DNA from: Bemisia tabaci
Lineage: Eukaryota > Arthropoda > Insecta > Hemiptera > Aleyrodidae
Direction: 5' to 3'
DNA length: 64,000 nt
Assembly: GCF_918797505.1 (NCBI RefSeq)
Contig: NC_092799.1
Span: 29,834,597 to 29,898,596 of the forward strand
In this document: positions 33,001 through 43,271 of the stretch, piece after piece
How the letters are laid out: every line of letters starts with the position of its first letter
How positions within the stretch are numbered: position 1 is the stretch's first letter
The notes under the pieces: model-generated
Database searches by the model: none
Seen by the model: only the letters and a program-made list of their open reading frames with translations
Told to the model about the DNA's origin: nothing
Translations under genes and position numbers: made by a program

Positions 33001-34139
33001 ACATAATAAGATCTGGTTGAGTCGATTTTCATATGAATGATTGGCTCCCCAGAGCGATTCTGTTTGAGTGTGCTGTATACTATAATTTTATGTGTGTAGA
33101 CGAGTTTATATACAATTTAAATTTAAGTATTTATAAAATATATTTTTATTTATTTGAATACAATTTTTTATGTATTTTCTGTATGGTGAAGAAAAGAAAA
33201 GAAAGCTTATTGAAAATTCTTGTTATAAATAAAATCAATCTTATTTAATTATATTTTTGGACTTCCATCATTTTTCTTTGCTTTAGGACTCCTCTTCCCC
33301 CACCTAATTCAAGTAAATAGCCAGCAAAGTCATACAAATTCCTCTGAGGTAGAAATTGCTCAAGCTTCAGAAAAATAATCTGAGGAGCCTTTACGTACAA
33401 CTGAGACATCACTTTGATTTTTAATGTGTTTCTCCTGGCCTGGTTGAGTCGAAGTTTTTCAGCATTAATATAATAAAACAATTATATGCTTCTACTAAAA
33501 TAAAAAGTGAACAGAAATTTAGAAATGAACTTATTCTTTGATTTAAGAGCCAATAAAAATAATGTTGCTAATCCATAGTTCTCCTTATTGAAAATTTGTC
33601 CAGTGCCTTTTACAAAAGAGGACTTTCGTGAATTTACTTTGATGAACTCTTGCCAAAGAAATCAAACATCTTTTGGCTCAGTGGAATACTAACTGAGCTT
33701 TAATTAGTTCATTCAAGATCAAGTTTTATATATGTTAACTTGAGTAAGTTTACTTATGAAAACACTAATATCAGCTCCCTTTTCAAGCATCTCATTCCCA
33801 TAGGTATTGCAAAAATAATGAGATTAACCACCTGCGATTTATTTCTTATCAGGGAAACATCTAGGAATTAAGTTGATCCACCCATCCTTCCTTAGTGCAA
33901 AAAATAAGGACCTTTTGTTAGGTAATCGGAGGGATAACTGATGCTCCAAACCACAGAAAACCGCATCTATAAAGGAATAACAAAATTAACAAATGTAAAC
34001 TAGCAGAAAACATGGACACATTTTCACAAAAAGTTTTGTACACTTCAAAATTAATCTTTAACTTTTTAGCTTTTTTTCTCATTTTTGTGTGTATATTTTG
34101 ACCTTTGCTTCATCGTCACGGACTGCTGTGTGAAAATTT
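30075..34139. other. No gene seen
   Basis: AT-rich sequence free of the MITE families. An AATAAA at 33228-33233 preceded by very AT-rich DNA resembles a 3' end, but no coding exon is attached to it. T runs lie near 31470-31487. Confidence 0.4.
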
Positions 34140-34740
34140 CTACAGGGTGATCCAAAAGTCCCTTCCACCCCCTCTAACTTTTTACCTAATTGAGGTAAAG
34201 ATTTGAAACTTGGGGGATGTTCCTGGGTTAAAGGGAGCTACTTTTTGGGCCCCCCTAAAATTTTCAGAGGGGGGGGGATAACGGACCCCAACTTTTAATT
34301 TTCAAATGGGAAGACCCCCTTTGTGATAGCTCGTTCGAAAGAGCATAAAAAAAGAAAACTTTTCGCTCAAACTCGAAGTCAATATCCCAAACCGTTTCAA
34401 AATGGCGGCCGGTTAAAGTTCAAAATGGCCGAAAATTCACACCGGTTATTTGTCGATGGATTTACGGGAAAATCGGTAGCTAGTGGTATTTTGACACGAG
34501 AAAAACGAATTCAACGATAGATGTTCAAAGACCCGAAATTTCTAAAATGACCGCCGGTTAAGTTCAAAATGACCGAAAATTGGTTTTTTTAGAAAACCAT
34601 TTTTAGTTTTAGATTTTACCGCCCCCTTCTCATTCGTTTTGAAACTCGATAAAAACCATCAAATGAACGTGTTAGCGGGGGAGGAGTGCATAAGACGCAT
34701 TTACTCGTGTTGAACACATTTTTTGGGTAGGCCCTGTCAA
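34140..34740. repeat. Dispersed-repeat-like block starting CTACAGGGTGATCC
   Basis: Begins CTACAGGGTGATCCAAAAGT, a terminus style common to insect dispersed repeats. It contains two internal copies of a phrase built on GCCGGTTAAAGTTCAAAATG and GACCGAAAATT (about 34397-34440 and 34545-34585). No right terminus was identified, so its extent is approximate. It is non-coding. Confidence 0.45.
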
Positions 34741-34879
34741 CACTACTAGCAAAAGTTCACGGAACTTTGCGCGAAAGTCAAGTTCCGTAAACCTACCTCT
34801 GTGTGGACAAGGCCTTCCATTCATGAGAAATGAACGAAAAAATTATGAAAGAACTAACATAAATGTGGATCAATGATTT

Positions 34880-35110
34880 TAACTTCCGCCGCCGCGCCGC
34901 GCAGACCGCACCGTGTTTGGCGCAATGCGTGAAGTATTCCGACAGTCTTGTAGGCGCTATGCGTTTCACGCCGACCGCTGCTGAACGCACTGTGTTGGAC
35001 TGGACGCAACGCAACGTGTGAAGTATTCACGCAGTCTTGTAGGCGCTAATATGTGTTAAATGCCGATCGCCGCGCCGAGGGCTTCTCCTTTTGATCTGAA
35101 GTCCTCGTCA
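34880..35110. repeat. GC-rich repeat with 89-bp dimer structure, family H
   Basis: The phrase GAAGTATTC(C/A)NNCAGTCTTG followed by TAGGCGCT occurs at 34931 and again at 35020, an 89-bp tandem step. The block is CpG-rich in an AT-rich neighbourhood. A diverged relative with GGGGCGCTATGCAATTCACG lies near 46110-46300. It may be a SINE-like or satellite-derived repeat. I see no tRNA A/B boxes that I can trust. Confidence 0.5.
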
Positions 35111-35463
35111 TCATTTCCAGGCCAAATTGCGTGTTTGGTCTCTCTCTTAACGCGACTTATTGAAGGTGCTGTGTCACTAAGAGACGACACAATTAGAAAT
35201 TACTATACGCTCAGGAAATGAGAGATTTTGTCGTCTTTTCTCGTTTGTAATTTTGTTTTTATAAATCCGATTTTTTTTTTATACCTACTCTTTAAAAAAT
35301 TGCACATTTTTGCCGCCCCGTAGATTTGCCGCCATAGGCTGCGGCCCATGTGGCTTCCCCCTTAATTCGGCCCTGATACCAATAGGTTCACAACACCGTT
35401 TATCGGTTCGATAAAAGGTAATGGAGTGACGCCATTGTGATGGTTTATAATTCTCAGATATTT
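35111..35463. other. No gene seen
   Basis: Mixed AT-rich spacer with a poly-T run at about 35271-35280. No exon or element ends. Confidence 0.4.
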
Positions 35464-35716
35464 GGACCGCGTTAAACAGAAAGGAACCAAGCCACATCAA
35501 CTGTTGCCAAATTTAATCGGGCAATTTAATTTTTTACATGCAAACGGTTGTGCGGATTTTCGTGCAAATTTCAGTGAAAATTCTCCATGGTACGAAGCAA
35601 ATTCCTTAAAATTCTCAAAGAAATCCGAACAAACGTTCTCTCGTAAAAAATATAATTGCCCAGTTAAACTTGGCAATGGCTGATGTGGCTTGGTTCCTTT
35701 CTGTTAAACTCGGTTC
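35464..35716. mobile_element. TIR element, family G (copy 2)
   Basis: The left end GGACCGCGTTAAACAGAAAG and the right end CTTTCTGTTAAACTCGGTTC are inverted over roughly 35 bp. Inner arms (CTGTTGCCAAATTTAATCGG against the right-hand AACTTGGCAATGGCTG) also pair. Both sides are flanked by ATTT (35460-35463 and 35717-35720), a likely 4-bp target-site duplication. It is non-coding. Confidence 0.75.
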
Positions 35717-38700
35717 ATTTGATTCGCTTTATATGATTGCGCTTCTCTAGACTGTTTTGCCTATGTTATGTTGAAACTGAAGGGGAACATTAAGTGGCCG
35801 ATCACATCGTTTCATCGTTTATTAGTTCAGTCAAAATGTGCAGCGAGATCTGATTCCAAGTACCTCCCCTGAATGCGATTGCCTCAAGAGAATGTATGAT
35901 GAAGAGTGACGATGCATGAGAAACGCCTTCAAAGTAAAAGATACTTCCTAGCGTGGCCTCAGAGGCCGAATAGTTGCATCATTTAGAAACCCAATAAGCA
36001 GTGTAAACGGCACATGAATTTGCGAAAAATACGGTTGCTTCATTTAACAGTAAATCCATAACGAAATTTTTTGTTGTGCGATGGAGGAAGAAAGGAGACC
36101 TGTCTTAAATTATGTATTCTGAATAATGACCGGCCCATCGGAATTTTTTACCTATGTCTGATGCCGGATAAAATCTAACTTTTCGCGATATTATGTTGAG
36201 CGAATATTCTGCCAATATGGTACGCATTCAAGTCAGATGAGAATGCCCTGCAATAATTTTGAGCGTTTTCCTGGATTCCTTGAGGCATATCCTTGGTATA
36301 AATGGAGAAATTTATCCGAGCAAAGCAGATAGAACACCCCCTAAAACCCTCCTCCTCATGACAATTTTTTCCGTCCCTCCGAAAATAATTCAGACCTTCT
36401 GCGACGAAACCTTTATAGCAGAGGTCTAATGCTTAATTCCTGTTTCATTGGCCCTTATACTTTCATAATTGTGTAACTTTTTGTACTTCAAGAAATTTGT
36501 ACTTCAAGAAAATATGTGCGCACCTAATCTGGAAAGGGGGCAAATAAAGGGGATGGATTGATGTGTAGGAGGAAGTGGAAAAAAATTCAATTTCGTAAGG
36601 GACTCTAGTGAGGCTCATGAGACAGCTGTTTCGTGATTGGCCATTTAACAATATTACCCAGATGCATTGCGCGAGCCTGCCTGAACCAAGATGTCGCATG
36701 TATAGACGAAATTGATCGCTCGATGTACAGTGTCTAAATTTCAACCTCCTAAATGGAGGATTAATTTGTAAATATTTTAATCGTAGTGAGAGTTTTAATT
36801 ATCGTTGTGATATAAAATAAGTCAGTGACTGTATTATAAACGTGATCACTTATTTTACGTACCCGGGTTATGAAGTAGAAGTACTTCATTTTCGATTGTT
36901 TTGTTTGTTGTTTCATCCAGTTTCATTTATTTATTAATTTTTTCTCTCAAAAATAAAAGTGAAGGTGTTGCCGGCATTTGACAAATCATTACTACCTTGG
37001 ATCGTTTCGCTTACTTTCAACATTTTTTGGTGAGGTTTGAACCATTTACGTGATTATTTCCTTGTATCATTGTGCCTAGAGATCACCCTCTTGATTGAAC
37101 TCTGCATTCACCTGAAAACAGGTTCAAGCTAATCCAACGAAAATATGGTTCATTGGACTCAACTTTTTTTTGTTTTAGAAATTGTATCGTTTGCCCTAGC
37201 AGTAGCATTTAGGTCCTTGTAGATATTTTCCTCGTCTTCACCATTTCTATTATCTAATGAGGTATCTGTTTGCCTGTTCAGTATGTTCTTGTTTATCACA
37301 ACTAGAACATATTGATTGATACTGCAATTTACTTCTGACCAATTTTCCACAAAGAAACCCTATGTTTGAGTAGATTTTATGATTTCTGATACCACTTATT
37401 CATTTATTTTGAGTTAGGGACTACTGCAAGAATGTAGTTTTCAGTTGAGTGCCCTTAGTCAAATATTGGCCTGACCTTATCGCTCCATATTTTAGTTTCC
37501 ACTGTTCCATCTCGCTCTATTTTTACAATTGTTTTTCTATGATGAAGGTTCATCCATCCAATACATTGATGTTGAACCACTTTTGCAGGCTAATTTTGTT
37601 TGCAAACTCAGCACTGATCAAAGTATTTGACACAAAACACTAACTTGGTGCGTGACTTGCGCTGCCATGATGAGAGCTCTATTTGGAAAACACAGTTCTA
37701 TAGTTATTCATCTGTATTTTATTTCATCCATTGAAGTTATTGAGTTCAGAAGGGTGTTTACGACTGATTGATTTTCGTTAACGTAATTTCAAAGTTGAGG
37801 ATTGCTTACTTTATTCAATGGAAACACATGAAGGCCGATCAGAGATACTATTGGTAACATGCCTCCTCTTGGGATGAACAGTTTTAGATCAGTTATTATT
37901 TTCTTTTCAACGGAACGTTTGTAAGAGTGCTTCTTGCCTCTCAGCCACTTTGCCTCTTTGCATAATTTTGAAGAGACTAGATTCCTTTATGATGGTTAGG
38001 TGACTTCTGAAACTCCATATAGGTTAAATAAACAAAGCTGTCAAAAATTGTATTTGATTCCCCTAAAAATTATCTCGTTCTTTCTCTAATCAATCAAGAG
38101 TATTATTATTCATAGATCCAAATCAGATATTTAGTTCATCTCAGTACTGCATTTTCCTATATGTAGGATGATAATACTATGTAGACGTCATTCTAACCAA
38201 TGCTAAAATTTTTTGGTCACCAATAGCTTGGGTTTTGTTGATTTTTACATTTAGGAAAATCAAAGCTTAAAACTTTGAAAAGGAACTTTTGGATGCTTTT
38301 TGGATTCTTCTGTCTTGCTTTTGTTGTAGTCGGAAACATCAGACAGACTCAGGTGAATGCTTTTGGAGTCTTGTTTTAAAATAAATTGTGTAATGTCTTT
38401 TCTATGCTTGTATGCAGGTCAATCACCTGCTGATTTTGATTTTGCTGATTCTTGCTGTTTTCTTACTAGGATCAAATTCATCAGAAGAAGGCTTCTGTGA
38501 GAATTCTGATTTTGATAGGAAAAGCCTGCACTTCCTAGAATCTAATTGCAGTTTTGAGGTTAGAAATGCGTGTTTACGACTTTGGAAGGCGCTGGTCTCA
38601 AGTATAGGAAGTACGATGCTTTAAAGTTTTATCGTTCCTCAACATCTCAAAGGGTGTCTTATTAGAGCTGAACCTTAATTTTTATGGACTTAACTTGTTT

Positions 38701-38794
38701 GTCTTGACAGTTTGTCGAGTCACTGCTCCCGACTATCCAACCTCTCAATCAGAACATTCTAGTGTTTCAGTTACTTTTACTGCTTACCCCTAGT
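35717..38794. other. No confident gene; possible Pumilio 5' region
   Basis: AT-rich DNA. A splice-like micro-segment at 38330-38352 (acceptor CTTTTGTTGTAG, donor CAG|GTGAAT) could be a non-coding leader exon of the downstream gene, but nothing proves it. The 70-codon frame at 38412-38624 starts with hydrophobic residues and has no recognisable family. Confidence 0.3.
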
Positions 38795-39173
38795 TAAGAG
38801 GGGTTTTCTTTTTCTAATCGGTGGAACCACCGGTCGCCATTTTGGTACAAAATGGCCAATACATAGACGACAGTGACGATGCAGATTAATCAGACTTAGC
38901 GGCGGCACGAAATACCCACATTTTCTCCAGTTTTCTCGCTTGTTTGTTTATTTTGGCCTGAGATCATGCTGAAGTAGGGTTAGATTGTCCACCGGCGGAC
39001 TGGAGGATTGAAAGTACCGGAGAAATCTTCAGTGCTCCGAGCGGTAGATTTGTGGGCGCAAATCTACCGGCGGTGGCTCAGCTGGTCGTGATGTCAGCAC
39101 CAACCAGTGAGTTAAAGAACGCAGTTTGGTGATTGGTTGCACCGCCGGTCAAAAACAAAAAAAAACCCCTAAG
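38795..39173. repeat. Inverted-repeat element with GGGGTTTT ends
   Basis: The left end TAAGAGGGGTTTTCTTTTT, followed by GGTGGAACCACCGGTC, pairs with the right end GCACCGCCGGTCAAAAAC, then AAAAACCCCTAAG. The interior is richer in GC than its surroundings and has a local hairpin (GGTAGATTTG with CAAATCTACC). Probably a MITE of about 380 bp. No second copy in the window. Confidence 0.55.
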
Positions 39174-39559
39174 CTCATTGTTGATGTCCTTCAACCTATG
39201 TTTACCAAATGTCCATGGAGAATAGGGTAACTTAGCCAAGATTTATCCCCCTACAATTAAGTAACAAGCCGTTCTCACATTCTGGTATCAAAATGAAGCA
39301 ATGATGGGAACAAACAAACTCTTCATGAAAACAGAGTAAATTTAAGCCCTTGTGCCACAGCAATGCCGAAATGAAAAACGCAAGCCAAAAAAGCATTCAG
39401 CAAACGATCCTCTCTGCTAATTTTTTGAACTTCTGGGACCCATTAGTAAAATATAGGCTCAACAGTTACGTTAGAGGAAACTCTTGGCTATACTCATAAT
39501 TAAATTTTGATGAGACACTGTGACCCTCTTTTGTAAGGGGAGCCAGGGGAAAATCTATG

Positions 39560-39692
39560 CAAATTGGACTTATTTCTATCAAACGGAGCTATGTGCATTT
39601 TGACAAGAGCCCTGAAATGCATATGTTCTGATGGGTCTCAGAGTTCATGTCTTAATGCACATAGTTCCATTTGTCAGAAATATGTCCAATTG
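39560..39692. repeat. Small palindromic element
   Basis: CAAATTGGACTTATTTCTAT and GGAGCTATGTGCATT on the left are inverted on the right as AATGCACATAGTTCC and ATATGTCCAATTG, with some mismatches. The 133-bp palindrome is non-coding. It resembles dispersed palindromes I remember from whitefly DNA, unverified. Confidence 0.6.
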
Positions 39693-40412
39693 AAGGTGTA
39701 CCAGAGCAATAATTGGAACAATAGTAGATTTATATGAAGTTAGAACCATAATTTAGGGATGTGCAGAACTAAGTCATTAAGGTAAAAATCCAAAAGACTT
39801 AACAAAAGGCATTTTTTAAGTAGAAAAAATGAAGACAAGAAACGAGATCAGCTAGTAGGTTACTAACCCCTAAATTGAAGCAACCCTTAAAAACTGAGGG
39901 TTTCTCAATCGTAATTTTTGTCTTTCGTTTTTAATGTACGTACTTTCTATTAAACCAAGAGAAAAGTGCTGAAGTGAGGAAGTAGCGGTGCAAGGGATGC
40001 TAAATTTGAAGTCTCAAAACTCTCAAGAAATGCGATGAGAACTCTTACATTGTAAGAAAGATTAGGATTCAGTGAAGAAAGAATTTTCATGCAATTTAAA
40101 GAAGCAAATGAAAAAATGTCAGGAAAAGATCTTCATTAAATGGATACCAATATATCGCCCAAATTTTTCTCTGTATGATAATAAAAGTGACGTACGAAAG
40201 AATTGTGTTCACAATACTCTCTTGCTTAAAATAGATCTATCAATTACTCTGAGGAAAATGTCCCTCTCCCAAAAAACTTTCCACTAGTTTCACAAGATTC
40301 TAGTTCTTGTTGCAGCTAAGATTTTAACATCCTCTCAACACTATTTACCTTATTATCGTTCTGAAAATCATGTAACCAAGTTTTTTTTGTTTTTTCTCTG
40401 CAGCATCTATAA

Positions 40413-40502
40413 ATGAAGTGGCTCGGTGGCGGAGAGTCAACAGAAATGTTGAATCAAACTAATGGACATGCACCGCAAATGATACGCCAATCTAACTCCC
40501 AG
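40413..40502 (+). CDS. pum: Pumilio-like coding exon A (residues 1-30)
   Basis: The exon begins at 40404 after acceptor TTTTCTCTGCAG. TAA at 40410-40412 is in frame immediately before ATG 40413, which makes this the start for this transcript form. Encodes MKWLGGGESTEMLNQTNGHA and then PQMIRQSNSQ. Donor CCCAG|GTATGG, phase 0. Confidence 0.72.
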
Positions 40503-43271
40503 GTATGGACACCTATTTTTAACTCTCATTTCCATTTTTCACTTTGACAGATTTGATTAGTTTTTGCCAAGATTCTTCATGAGCTCTCTCAAGTAACATC
40601 TCTAGATCTATTTCAGCCAAATAACAGGATCTTCCTGATAGGATCAGAAAGTTCATTTGATCAGTTATGGTGGGCTTAGGTTTTGCTGCATCGTACTAAG
40701 TATTTGCTTGTTGTTCGAAAATTCAAATGTGTAAGTTCTCAGGTACCTTGTCATTTTCTTCAAGAGCATCCTGCACAACTTTTGCCCTAATATATGCAAA
40801 TGTTAAAGAAGATTAAAATATCTTCCTTCCCTGGGTAATATATGTATCTTTTTGCAGAAATTTGACTTCTGAAATCAGAAGTGTTGCTACTGCATCTTAT
40901 ATTCAGTTATTTTAAGAAACAAAGAGGGATACAATGAACTTCATTTGCTTGGATTGAGACCCATAATTATGTTTCTTGGTTGTGCAGTTTATTTTCCTTT
41001 CCAGCTCAATATGTTGTCATGCAGGAGACATGGCAAGAACATGAACATAGTAGGATAAAACAAAACATTAAGATGACTTAACACAAAAACTGGCAATGAG
41101 TATATTCTCAGTGGTAACTTTACTTATCAGTCAAGCTTAAAGCGATGCTTGAAATCATTTCCATCATATATATTTAGGGAAGGTCTAGGTATGCTTTAAA
41201 GTAATTTTTGTAAGTTTGTTGTGTTTATGCACATCTTAAATTAATTTTGGAAGGGCGTTTTTAATTTGCATCAGCCTCTAATTCAATTGCCTATAAAAAA
41301 GTAGCAGCTCTGTCACTAGGTAATCAGCAGAATGTTAGGTGCAGAATCTTATTTTCTGTTTCAATAACTCAGAATTAGAACATGAAAATAATTTTTTGGA
41401 GCCTCTTAATTTGATCATCTTGCGAAAGGGTTTCTAAATTTTTTTTTTTTTAAAGTCCTGCACCACTCTGTAAAAAGTATGGGTGCACAAACGTCAACCT
41501 TTTTGTGAAAAAAGTCCTCTCATCTGGAAAATTTGGGGTACAAGTAAGAAGCCCTTCAGTTCAACCTGGGATGGCCAATCACTTTAATATCAAAATGACT
41601 GCCTTTCTTATGGCAATATGCTGTGCCCTTTTTATGAAATTGGATTAAAGGGAAGCTAATACATTTTTTTAGAATTATGGAGCATATGGCTCTGACAGTT
41701 TGAAATGTGTTGTTCTTGATTTCGAATTACAGAATATTATGGCTGCCCCATTTCTAAGTGCAGAGGTGATTCACTCGCTGATGAAAGCTCACAAATTTCA
41801 AATTAACGAGGGAAGACATCTACAGTTTTTTTTTTTTTTTTTTTAGAATGATAGACATTTTCTCACAGGGGCCAGCATTTCTTTGGTATTATCAAGCCTT
41901 CCAAATTTGAGAACTTTGAATCAGAGATTGTGTTTTCTCCGCTTAAAAAGTAGGTATCAAAATGAAGGGTTTGCCTAAAGGTGCTCAACGGAATCTCCCT
42001 TTTAATCCAAATGCATTTTTTAACCTATAAAACACTCGTTTTGTGCATTTACTTAGAACTAAAATGATTTATTTCTAGGTACCAATCGCGCCAGGTAATT
42101 CGGAAGATCTTCGTCAAATGCCAATGTCGCGCTCTCAAGAAGATGGTATGGTGAGCTACATTTTCCATAATCCTCAATCTGAGCCGGAATATTTAATGCA
42201 GCATCCTCCGCAGCCGTTTGAAAAATCGCTTCAGCAACCGCAGCTGGCTCCGATGAGATGGGCTCTCGGAGATGATGTCCTTGTTGATCATGTAAGTTCA
42301 AGACCTTCACAATAGTAAAATCTTTGATTCAAAAGCAGCGTAGGGTTAAACAATAGTAGAGTTCACAAACGGTACATTCAGGCAGCTCTTTTGCCACTGA
42401 GAGAATCATTCCTTTGATCGATGGTAAATATAGCGTGGAATAATCACACAGGACAAAGCTCTCAGTCAACTTGTGAAGGAATGAACCCAGAGCTAACACT
42501 TGTCTTGTAAGGCTTCGAAATTTTTCTGATTCTATAAAGTCAAACATCTTGGAAGGAAGATGCTGTTGTTAGAATTGAATAAGCGGTTCTGTATAGAAGT
42601 AGCACTTTAAAAGCAAAGAACTCAACCGACATCAGCTTGGAAGGAAGATGCTGTTGTTAGAATTGAATAAGCGGTTCTGTATAGAAGTAGCACTTTAAAA
42701 GCAAAGAACTCAACCGACATCAGCTGTAACTAATAAAAACCTTGACAACATGAAATATTGAAACATTCATGTGTCATGAACATTTCTTTTAAAAGAAAAA
42801 AAAAAGCAAGAAATATCCTACTTATTATAGTCTAACATATCTACATTAATTGCAAAATAAACCAAAAGAGGAGTAGTACCTAGTAGAAGTAGCTAGTTTT
42901 CTGCCCATTTCTGAACTTGGGCCTCCTTCCTAATGAACCCCAAAAAGGTATTTTACATCAACCCGACCCAGTATCAGATTGCGTTTGGACTTCTCTTCTT
43001 TTTTTTATAACAAATGGAATTTCTCCCCTTTTTATTCTGTGTTCATGAAAATACTTTGCAGCTTTTTTTTCTTTCTGATAATTGACCAATTGATGAACAT
43101 TTTCAGCATCCGCAGCATCAACAGGCACAACAGCAGCATCAACATCAGCATCAACACCACAACGAGGGAGCTGGAGAACCAATGATGTTTCCTCATGGAC
43201 CGCACCATCTTGGCCCACCCCCGGGCATCATTCAGCACCAGCCCCATTTGCAAATGCAACGCAACGGACAA
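40413..43271 (+). CDS. pum: Pumilio-like RNA-binding protein, N-terminal coding exons (partial)
   Basis: Pumilio proteins bind UGUA-containing 3'UTR sites through C-terminal PUF repeats and repress the mRNAs. Exons 40413-40502, 42079-42291 and 43107-43271 are all in phase 0 and give 156 residues. Residues 47-59 (SRSQEDGMVSYIF) followed by MRWALGDD (89-96) match, in order and spacing style, the N-terminal conserved block of PUM proteins (human: RSQDDAMVDYFF and, further on, RWPTGDN). The start MKWLGGGESTEMLNQTNG has a TAA directly before the ATG. A His/Gln tract (102-119) follows. The PUF repeats are not in the window, so the gene is incomplete here. The assignment rests on the N-terminal motif only and is recalled, not searched. 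Confidence 0.75.
40503..42078 (+). other. Intron of Pumilio-like gene
   Basis: Bounded by GTATGG and TTTCTAG. AT-rich, with a poly-T run at about 41825-41844. No other exon was seen. Confidence 0.65.
42079..42291 (+). CDS. pum: Pumilio-like coding exon B: conserved RSQEDGMVSYIF block
   Basis: Encodes VPIAPGNSEDLRQMPMSRSQ, then EDGMVSYIFHNPQSEPEYLM, a Gln/Pro linker and MRWALGDDVLVDH. The RSQ(E/D)DxMVxYxF and RW(A/P)xGD(D/N) elements are the most conserved part of the PUM N-terminus. Acceptor TTTCTAG, donor GATCAT|GTAAGT, phase 0 on both sides. Confidence 0.8.
42548..42723. repeat. Perfect 88-bp tandem duplication
   Basis: The 88-bp unit from CTTGGAAGGAAGATGCTG to CAACCGACATCAG is present twice head to tail (42548-42635 and 42636-42723) with no difference that I can see. 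It lies within the intron between exons B and C. It is either a very recent duplication or an assembly artefact. Confidence 0.9.
43107..43271 (+). CDS. pum: Pumilio-like coding exon C: His/Gln-rich segment
   Basis: Encodes HPQHQQAQQQHQHQHQHHNE, then GAGEPMMFPHGPHHLGPPPG and IIQHQPHLQMQRNGQ. Low-complexity His/Gln tracts are common in insect Pumilio N-termini, which are disordered repression regions. Acceptor CATTTTCAG, donor GGACAA|GTAAGT, phase 0 on both sides, so it could be skipped without a frame shift. Confidence 0.75.

Noticed and set aside
38412..38624. 70-codon frame with a hydrophobic start like a signal peptide
   Set aside because: A T-rich sequence readily gives Leu/Ile runs. No family is recognised and splice context is not convincing as a coding exon.
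42958..43271. Minus-strand frames opposite the His/Gln exon
   Set aside because: They are antisense shadows of CAG/CAT repeats in the Pumilio-like exon C.
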